64,000 bases of DNA from Sialis fuliginosa (Eukaryota > Arthropoda > Insecta > Megaloptera > Sialidae), in assembly GCA_961205875.1 (NCBI GenBank), contig OY540816.1:1116001-1180000 (forward strand), given 5' to 3'. The first letter of the stretch is position 1, and each line of letters opens with the position of its first letter. The position numbers and the translations under genes are program-made. The notes beneath the pieces are model-generated. The model made no database searches and had not been told where the DNA came from. It saw nothing but the letters and a program-made list of their open reading frames with translations. Below, piece by piece: positions 56,034 through 64,000 of this stretch.

Positions 56034-56864
56034 CTAGCTGGTACCCGCGGCTTCGATCGCGTAGATTTCTAAACTCCCATAGTATTTTCCCGACCATATC
56101 CAATGAAACTAATTACATTCTTCCATAAATGACAGGCGGAGAAATATGAAGTGTTCCTTATGTTTTACTTTTTATTCATTATACAAATTAGGGGGTTGTT
56201 TTTTCACTTAAATCCCCTCCCCCGTAGTATTTTTCCCGCCGGATCGAATGAAACTAATTACAACCCTCCATACGTGTCAGGGGATGAAATAAAAAAATTC
56301 TCTTTAAACATTATACAAATATTTTGGATCTTATTATTAGTTAAAAAAAATTGCAAAATTTATTAGTATTGTAGTTTATTTATTTTATGTTTCTAGTAAA
56401 TCCGATCAAAAAATATTTTTCCTATACAAACTTATCCACCCCCTTACAACCCCTTAAGGTTAAATTTTGGGAAATACTGAAATACGTGTCTCATTGTTTG
56501 TATTGTAGAGTATTTATTTTAAGTTTCAAGTAAATCCGACAAAAAAATATGTTTTCCATACAAACTTTTACACCTCCTTTTACCACCTTAGGGGTTGATT
56601 TTCGAAAAATCCTTTCTTAGTGGGTGCTTACGTCATAAAAGGAAGGCACTCTTGAAATTTCACGTTTTTTGGTCCAGGGGTTTCAGTTCAGCGATGATGA
56701 ATCAGTCAGAACATTGTTGTAATTTTTGTACTGATTTGTACGTTAAGGTTTGATTAGTTATTATTACGATAATAATTGATCGTACTTAATTCAACTATAT
56801 TTTTCAAAAATCCTAAACAATAATTCCGCAGTCCAAGCGGGCGAAACCGCGCCGGCCCAGCTAG
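56034..56864. mobile_element. Two Helitron 3' ends facing outward
   Basis: The left end reads a-ctagctggtacccgcggct (complement of a Helitron 3' end). The right end reads gcgggcgaaaccgcgccggc then ccagCTAG-t, a 3' end in the plus sense closely matching 49720-49846. So two partial Helitrons of opposite orientation are joined tail to tail, with no TC 5' end on either side. The junction is near 56640-56700. Confidence 0.65.
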
Positions 56865-56869
56865 TACAT

Positions 56870-57385
56870 TATAAATTCAACAATCCAATATATCTAAATC
56901 AATAAATTGTCATCTATAGTCCGGCAAAAACTAAAAGAACTAGAAAAACGAACTAGTTCATTAAAGACCACTGAACTATAGGGAGCGCTCTCTATGATGA
57001 ACTAAAATGCCCAACTCTATAGGTACTGTATGTATAACAAACAAAATAAATTGTTCTAGCACTGGAATGGATATTATGTAATTTACTATATCCCACGTAA
57101 TATTGCCAGTATTTGCCGGTAGGTACATACCACTGTCAATTTGTCAGTTTAATTGATACACAGCAAACGTATACAAGAAAAGGGTGAGGAGAAAACTGTC
57201 CACCCTCGGACGCCAGGTTGTTGTATTTTTTCGCTTTTGTTTTATTATTATTAATCTATTTCAGACGCGTTCGTGTTTACGGTATTTTATTTTTAATTGC
57301 AATCGCTTGAATTGTAAATAAAATATATGAAGAGCAGAAAAAAATTAATATCGCAAATAAAGAAATTGTTATTGTTGTATTCGTG
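56870..57385. other. Stretch with no supported feature
   Basis: No gene or element recognised. Confidence 0.4.
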
Positions 57386-57388
57386 TTA

Positions 57389-58368
57389 CAGTCATCAGTC
57401 ATTCCATAAATAACTGCACACTTTTTTGTTGTTGTTACCGATTTTTTTAATTTTTACAAATGTTTTAATACTAGTTAAAAGAAGATTTTTAACGGTACTT
57501 AAAAATTCCCCCAAAAAGATCGACTTGAAAATTTGACTTTTTTTTTTAAATGAAATATCTCAAAAACTATCAAAGAAAGCGTAAAAATACAAGCGATCAA
57601 TTTTATAGGAAAATGTATATAATTTATTAAAAAAAATATTTTGCTGCTCAAATCTTTCGTTTAAATATATTTTTTTTATTTTTAAAATTTAACTGAAAAT
57701 TTGGGGCACATGTCAACTCTGAATTTTAAAAATAAAAATATATGTTGTAGCTTAATCATTCCTTTTTATAATTTATTAACATATGAAAACTTTATGAAAT
57801 ATTAATTTTTTAGGTAACGACGCGCGAATCTTAATAGAGTCGATAATATAGCATTTGCAATAAATGTTGAACGCTCCGACACAGTCGCGCAGTGATACGT
57901 CCAAGCAAGCGCGCTAAGACTCGCGCGTCCTTACCTAAAAAAATTAATATTTCATATGTTCATAAATTTTCAAAGTGCTTCATACTCAGGAATGATTAAG
58001 CTACAACATATATTTTTATTTTTAAAATTCAAAGTTGACATGTGCCCCAAATTTTCAGTTTAATTTAATCAATAAAAAAAATATATTTAAACAAAAGTTT
58101 TGTGCAACAAAATATTTTTTTAAATAAATTATATACATTTTCCTACAAAATTGATCGCATGTATTTTTACGCTATATTTGATAGTTATTGAGATATTTCG
58201 TATAAAAAAAAAAGTAAAATTTTCAAAAGTCGATATTTTTGGGGGGAATTTTTATTTCGATTTTTAAGTACCGTTAAAAATCTTCTTTTAACTAGTACTA
58301 AAACATTTGTAAAAATTAAAAAAGTCGGTAACAACAAAAAAAGTGTGCAGTTATTTATGGAATGACCG
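57389..58368. mobile_element. TA-flanked giant hairpin with GC-rich centre
   Basis: TIR c(a/g)gtcattccataaataac at both ends (the left end has an extra 7-bp repeat, cagtcatcagtcatt); TA outside at 57387-57388 and 58369-58370. Arms of about 445 bp share tttggggcacatgtcaac and its complement. The tip (57811-57935, ggtaacgacgcgcg ... cgcgcgtccttacc) is much richer in GC than the arms. No ORF. Confidence 0.85.
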
Positions 58369-58369
58369 T

Positions 58370-59150
58370 AATAACTGAAAACGGATGTTTACTCTTGTAA
58401 ATTTTTGAATTTTCGAATTATTTTTGAAATAAGAAAAAAATGTTTTAGATAAAAAATGTCGAGTATGTTGTTATCTATAATTTATTCTCCATACATTTTT
58501 TTCCACATGTATGATTTAGCCAGAAAGAATTTTTTTATGTAATTATTTAGATTCACCTACACTGTTCACTCTCAGTATTACGTATAAGAAAGTCCCATGT
58601 TACCTACGGCAAATACACACACTGTTCAATCTCTGTAATACGTATAAGAAAGTCCCATGACACTCATGGCAGATATTTCTCCTTTGTTATGAACCATTTG
58701 AATTATAATAAATTTTTTTTTCAAACATTCGTTAAAATGATAGAACATAAATTATAGATATTGATATTACCTACAATTTTTAACTTGACTATTTTTCTCT
58801 ATTTCACACTGTTTCACAGTAATTCGAAAAATTCAAAAATCGACGTAGGTAAACATCCGTATCCGGTTGAAAGATAGTTTTCAAAAATTGGACGTTTTCT
58901 TCCCAGACAAAAATTAATCTTAAATATACAATTTCACCCTTCTATGATTTGTCGTATTTGACTTACAGCGCTTACAAACCGACAGACAGACACACAGTCA
59001 TCATGGCGAAAATAGTCAGAGTGGATTAAGGGAATGTCAAAATGGATAATTCCATCAAAATCCGGATTTCGAAAAAAATCGGCTTTACTATACTTTACTT
59101 ATACTATTTATATGTAACGTATATTTCATATACATGGTATAAGAAAGTAA
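58370..59150 (-). repeat. Dispersed repeat J, copy 2
   Basis: Reverse complement of 9092-9895, base for base recognisable over its whole length (ataactgaaaacggatg at the left, catggtataagaaagtaa at the right). The giant hairpin was inserted at its left edge. Confidence 0.8.
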
Positions 59151-59593
59151 TATATAATATAATAATACAAATAATATATAAATGTACATGATAAAACAAT
59201 TATCTACATATTTACTAGAAATATTTATGTCTCACATGATGAGCCTATCGTTTTAACTTCTATATATTTATGTATTGTATGGTCTACGAATATAGCACTG
59301 TCGAAAATTTGCTAATATCCATCTAGTTGGAAGATGAATGAAATTTTGTATTAGGATTCGTATAAATATACAATACATATTTGATATCAAAAACAAATAT
59401 TTACTTCTTTTTTTTTAATAAAAACGGTGTACCTACTTGGTACACTTGGAAAAAAATAATCTTTAAAATAAAACTTGTGGAAAATATTATTCCTTTATAA
59501 TTATTTACAAACACTATTGTACGTATTTCTTAAATGCATAAGGCAAAATCGCTGTGTAGCCAAACGCTAGTGCTCTCTACACTAATAATGGAC

Positions 59594-60253
59594 TAGAGCT
59601 GGGCGCGGGCCGTGATTTTTTCGGGTCAATCTTGAATCGTGAGCGTGAGTGATCGTGAGTCAAATTAAAACAACCGTACGTGACCGTGCGTGAGTACATT
59701 TTTCTCGTGCGTGATTCCGTGAATATATTTTGAAGATAATTTTTTTTATAAACTTATTTGATCTTTTTTTAATATCTGAACTAATAATGCATAAATATAT
59801 TAATGTTTTAAAACGAATTTTGACATTAAAAAATATAGTATAAAAAATAAATGTTATTTTTAGAAGCACTTTCACATGGTCAGTGTTGCCAACTATATCA
59901 GAAAACCAAAAAAAGATTAAAAAATGCATTGTAGCTTTATTTTCTTATTGTTTTGTTTGCTATTACTGTACTAGAATGTAATTTAGAAGAAAATAATATG
60001 AATATAAAATATACTACACAATATATTGCACGTAAAAACATTAATTTTCATCATTTCAAAATTTAATTTACAACAATTAGATTAAATCGGGTCACGAGCG
60101 TGACCCGCCGTGCGTAATCGGGCGTGAGTAAAAAAATAGAATTCGTGAGCGGGCGTGATCTTGAAATTTTTTTTTGTAACCGTGAGTGAGCGGGCGTGAC
60201 TAAAAATATTCTCTCGTGAGCATGAATAAAAATTACTCACGCGCCCAGCTCTA
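59594..60253. mobile_element. hAT-like MITE, family G copy 2 (660 bp)
   Basis: TIR tagagctgggcgcg at both ends; exact 8-bp TSD taatggac (59586-59593, 60254-60261). Subterminal cgtgag-rich arrays as in copy 1 (22383). The frames 59660-59929 and 60082-60324 follow the element and are not called. Confidence 0.95.
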
Positions 60254-60264
60254 TAATGGACCTT

Positions 60265-61030
60265 TGAATGCAATAAACATTTATTATAATAAATTTTATT
60301 TGAATTATTTAGATTAACACTCATAAAATGTAATATTGTTATTTTAGTTGTATTTAATTTTTTATTTCTTATTATTAAAATATGTTACTTGTATAACATT
60401 TTTACTTACAATTAGTATAATTAAAAAATCTTTCCTTTTTAATGAAACCTAAAAATAGATATGAGATTGTATTTATTTTACAAAGCTACAAAAACAATGT
60501 GCGGGTATTATTTATTAAAATAACAATTTTAAATTAAATTTGATAATTTTATGAATATCTTTAAAATGGAGCAACAAGTAAAATTATTACCAAAATGTTA
60601 TAATTATGTATACATTAATTATTAAATTTAAAATAAAAATAATATTTCAATATTTTTTTACTTCTTTTCAAGAAATTTAGATAATTTAGATAAGTAAGTA
60701 AAAAATTATCTTTATAAGCAATGTAATTATAATTTATTCTGTCAGAAACAAAATCTCTGTAGTAATTAAATTTAAATTAATAAAATATAGTTCTGGCTTT
60801 GAAAGCCAATTAATTTTAACGTTGCTGTTAAAATCCAGACAGAATTTTTTATGATCTGAAATAAATGAAATTTGATCCTACAAAATTGATATACATATAA
60901 TTTTAATTGGAATACAGTGAAACTTCTCAAAACATATCAGCTACGGTCACAAAAAACGATTGCTTATGGAAATAGTAATTTTGCTATCTATCTAATAGGA
61001 AGGGATCGTGAAGGATAAAGGGTCGGTTTT
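60265..61030. other. AT-rich stretch with no supported feature
   Basis: Nothing recognised apart from short local hairpins. Confidence 0.4.
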
Positions 61031-61032
61031 AA

Positions 61033-61974
61033 ATGTTTTATGAGTTTTTTTACAATCAAAATATTTATAGTGACGCCCGGCCCGCCAGAGATATCACAAA
61101 TACTCAGTGAAAGTAAAGTACTTCACTGAAAGTACTCAAAGTACAAGTACCAGTCAGTCCCGGATTAAGCAAGCGCGGGGCCCGTAGCAAATGTTATAAA
61201 GAGGCCCTTGGTAGTGGCGTCACTAGGGGGGAGAGGTGAAACTCGGGGAGCAAATCGATAGCTTCTCCCACTCCCCCCGAAAAAAGTCAATAGGATTTTT
61301 TTTTTTGCACATTAAGCGGGTGTCACCCCCTGTGAATTTTTAATGACATAAAAATATCAATGAAATCTATTTTTTAAATAAATTGGATGGTCATCACCTA
61401 TATAGACTTTCAATAATAAAAAAAGTCAATTCACTCAATTTATTAAACATTTTTCCCATTGGAAGCTTTAAATAACCAAAAAAGAGGTAAATATTATACC
61501 ATAGACATAGAGCATGGACCGCGCATCTAACTCGAAAACAGAGCCGTGTCAAAAGAAAGAGATAGAAAATGGTTTGTCCTTATTTTACAGAAGTAACTAT
61601 TTCTTTCTTAATAGAATAAGAGATAGATATATCCCAAACGCCACCGTATCTCTCTCACTGTTTTAAAGAAATAGTACACCATTTTTTCGGGATACATCTA
61701 TCTCTTTTTCTAATAAGAATGAAATAAATGAATTATTAAATAAGGACAAGTATATCCCAAATCATTTTCCATCTTTTTCATTTGACACGGCTCTGTTTTC
61801 GAGTTAGATGTCTATAGGTAAATATGATTTATTTTTTAACAAATAAGACAGGTGTTACCCCTTCAGGTTGTAACCCGGGTTATGTTCCTATTATGTTTTA
61901 TGAGTTTTTTTACAAACAAAATATTTTTAGTGACGCCCGGCCCGATATCACAAATACTCAAAGTACAAGTACCA
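61033..61974. repeat. Direct repeats flanking a family C fragment
   Basis: Block 61033-61154 (atgttttatgagtttttt ... tagtgacgcccggcccg ... tacaagtaccag) recurs in shortened form at 61893-61974. Between them lies family C copy 4 (61155-61892). The second block lacks about 40 bp of the first. This is too long for a TSD and looks like a tandem duplication or an assembly overlap. Confidence 0.7.
61155..61892. mobile_element. Family C copy 4, right end missing
   Basis: Left TIR cagtcccggattaag, then gcccgtagcaaatgttataa as in copy 1, and the same nested foldback (61499-61817), itself shortened on the right. The right part of C and its TIR are absent; the sequence passes into the second direct repeat. 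The frame 61824-62039 is not called. Confidence 0.75.
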
Positions 61975-62036
61975 GTACCAATTATTTAGTGAAAGTATTT
62001 GAAGTATCAAGTATTATTTGCTATTTTCAAATGTTT

Positions 62037-62815
62037 TGATTCCTCGCAATATCGAAGATACGAGAAGCTTTGTGATCGTTTTAGAATGAGACAAAAATTT
62101 CAAAAAAAAATTTAATTTATCTTACGTTTCACGTCAAGACAAACACTTTTCGTTCCGTGTCTGTCTGTCTGTCCGTCCGTCCATCCGTGTGTCCGTCTGT
62201 CCCATGAATACTTGTCACACGTATAACTCATGAACCACTAACCGATATTATTGAAACTTGGTCGGATGATTGGGTCTGGCTTGTGGACGGTCCCATTTCA
62301 AAATCATCAAAATCGTGCGTAAGGGGGAGGGGTGACACCCCAAAATATTTATTTTTTCAAGATATCTCAAGAACGACACATGTTACGTGAAAATTTTATA
62401 GAATATTTTTTGTAGAGCATTAAATTTCCTATAATATGGGTCTACAACGTTTATTGTAAAATATTCCCTTACCAAGATTTATCTCAATTTATTTTAAAAA
62501 TTCGTGTTTTATTTTTCTAAATTGATATTTGCTTGGATATATTAAATGTCATTTTGACGTTTGCTTAAATTTAGATTTAGATTGAAATTGTCAAGAAATT
62601 AAAAATATACAAAAACATAATCAAGTGCGTTTTAAGAAAAATTTCGATCTAAGATTTTTTAGTAAAATTGTATAAAATTTAAATGGTTAACCAATTCCAG
62701 GCAAATTTATCTAAACACTATCGGTTTTTATTTAAATTGTTCAATAATTAACTACCTTTGGTAAATTTAACACGAGGAAGCACTGTGCATTTACTTGATA
62801 GATTTTTTAAAGTTT
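62037..62815 (+). repeat. Dispersed repeat D, uninterrupted copy
   Basis: From ctcgcaatatcgaagatac to cttgatagatttt. It contains a small hairpin (atacgagaag), a tctgtctgtccgtccgtcc run, ggtcggatgattgggtctgg, gatatctcaagaacgacac, and ggttaaccaattccagg. It is the reference for the empty site in the nested D at 36777. No coding sequence. Confidence 0.75.
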
Positions 62816-62887
62816 TTTTCACGATTACGAAAATACAATTCAACTGAAGTTAATAAGAACGGTGTAATATTATAAAACAGACTGTAG

Positions 62888-63072
62888 TTATTTCAAGACA
62901 AAGTTAAGAAAGTTGGCGCCATGCCCTTTTCTTGGAATCGATCTTACATAGCAGAGCACCTGGCGTATTCCACGTGGTACCTACATAACACATCCCCTCA
63001 AGGTTCAAATTATCTGGGAAGAGAATGGAGTGAAGATACTTGGAGTTTTATCTGTAATTTTGATAATCATAT
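62888..63072 (+). CDS. Possible internal exon of an unidentified host gene
   Basis: After an AG (62886-62887) a frame is open to the donor catat|GTAAGG at 63073. The predicted segment reads LFQDKVKKVGAMPFSWNRSY, then IAEHLAYSTWYLHNTSPQGS, then NYLGREWSEDTWSFICNFDNH. It has four tryptophans and a composition unlike the chance frames of this AT-rich window, and 185 bp is a usual exon length. If translated from its own ATG (62921) it would stop at 63074-63076, so an exon is likelier than a small gene. I do not recognise the family. The acceptor lacks a strong pyrimidine tract, so the left edge is uncertain. Confidence 0.4.
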
Positions 63073-63486
63073 GTAAGGATATTATTCCAATTAAGTAAAT
63101 CCATATTTTACTGTTATATAGGCACGTATGTATACCTCTATTCAAATAAGAAAATGACTTACATTACATTATAAATACATATGTATTTATTTTATAAGAG
63201 ACAATTATTATACAGGAAGTTAGAAAAGTCTGGAAGCAGGAAAATACCTCGAAAACGAAACGTTTATGAGAAAAATGTTTCGGACCAAAGATGTAGGGTT
63301 TAAAAAGTTTTATTCAATAAATACACTATGTAGATTTTTATGATTTTGAAATGGGACCGTTCTCAAACCAAATCCAACCAACCAATCAAGTTTCATTAAA
63401 TCATTCGACTGATAGACACACATACAGATACCTAACCTGAAATGGGATGATCAAGTTAAAATTCTGAAATCAGAGAACAATTTTTT

Positions 63487-63590
63487 ATATGGATCTTGGC
63501 TTCTGGGTGTAAGCCGCGTCGATTTGGTCGTGTTATCAGTCAACGTTTCGTTACACATTGCAGTGGACAAGTCAAAGCCAAGATCCATAT
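63487..63590. repeat. 104-bp hairpin inside a D fragment
   Basis: Perfect 16-bp arms atatggatcttggctt (63487-63502) and complement (63575-63590) around a loop of 72 bp with mixed composition (taagccgcgtcgatttgg, gttacacattgcagtgg). The flanks (tctgaaatcagagaacaa, then aaacgatcacaaa) are repeat D. Nature unknown. Confidence 0.5.
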
Positions 63591-63662
63591 CAAGATCATC
63601 GCGAAAGCCTCAAGACTTGTATAATTTTTTTATCATTATAAAACGATCACAAATAATTTAAA

Positions 63663-63735
63663 ATTATATTTCAAATGGTTCATAACAGAGAAGAAATATC
63701 TACCATTAGTGTTATGGGACTTTTTTATACGTGCA
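63663..63735 (+). repeat. Repeat J fragment
   Basis: tcaaatggttcataacagag, agaaatatctaccat and gttatgggacttttttatac match 9548-9612. The frame 63675-63908 starts inside it and is not called. Confidence 0.6.
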
Positions 63736-64000
63736 AAAAGTTCCATATTGACCATATTTATGAATATATTAGTAAGCAGGTAATTTTTCCTAAAGTTTTC
63801 ATTCACGGCATCAAATATTTACATTATTTACATATCTTTCCTTTAAATGAATTTTTACTTTTCACTGTACGTTTTTTTATCTCTGGGATCCCCTATTCAA
63901 GTCTCTAGTGCAGTGAGTTTTTTATTGCACAGTTTTGTATAAAAATTACACAGCTCCACAAAAAAAACTCGAACTTTTGTTTGCAAGAACCTGACCCACC

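Noticed and set aside
1..64000. CRISPR array, bacterial operon, or viral insertion
   Set aside because: No regularly spaced identical repeats with unique spacers, no operon-like gene series and no viral protein signature were found; the only reverse transcriptase belongs to the LINE.

Overview
The window looks like non-coding, transposon-dense DNA from an arthropod, most likely an insect. The grounds are: strongly AT-rich background; two short runs of the insect-type telomere unit TTAGG (about 257-277 and 9997-10022); an I/Jockey-type LINE; and Helitron, hAT, Tc1/mariner/pogo-like and TTAA-flanked elements of kinds common in insects. The species cannot be read from the sequence. There are no recognisable bacterial, viral or toxin genes, and I found no tRNA or rRNA gene.

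The only long genes are the two ORFs of one apparently intact LINE (ORFs 13315-18646). ORF1 is a zinc-knuckle Gag-like protein. ORF2 carries endonuclease, reverse transcriptase and RNase H with every catalytic residue I could check present. The two ORFs overlap by 8 nt (ATGGATAA), which suggests termination-coupled translation of ORF2.

Almost everything else is non-autonomous DNA transposons, often nested. (a) hAT-like MITEs with 8-bp target-site duplications (TSDs) that I could read directly: 2491-3289, 8097-8468, 22383-23085, 42827-43227, 43541-44083, 51033-52331, 53908-54513, 55475-55925, 59594-60253. (b) Very long foldback (hairpin) elements flanked by TA: 5435-6392, 10703-12506, 20415-22199, 33534-34998, 39043-39977, 57389-58368. 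(c) TTAA-flanked foldbacks: 7214-7937 and 10255-12992. (d) Helitrons with TC...CTAG ends inserted at AT: 41757-42256, 44959-46014, 48711-50348 with 48936-49846 nested inside, plus fragments. (e) pogo/Tigger-like short elements at 1203-1643 and 30529-30983, the second keeping a broken N-terminal helix-turn-helix coding remnant. (f) Dispersed repeats without clear class, here called D, H and J.

Layout: 1-9 kb is MITEs and foldbacks; 9-13 kb is repeat J and a 2.7-kb nested foldback; 13-19 kb is the LINE; 19-26.6 kb is foldbacks, a hAT element and Helitron remnants; 26.6-33 kb is sparse; 33-46 kb is nested H, D, hAT and Helitron elements; 46-48.7 kb is low-information DNA; 48.7-56.9 kb is nested Helitrons and the CAGGGCCGGATTAA hAT family; 57-64 kb is a foldback, J, hAT, D and a possible host exon.

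Host coding signal is weak but not absent. At 62888-63072 a tryptophan-rich open segment lies between an AG and a good GTAAGG donor and may be an internal exon. At about 6835-7076 on the minus strand a good splice acceptor, a short open frame and an AATAAA could be a last exon. If either is real, most of the window is intron or intergenic sequence swollen by transposons.
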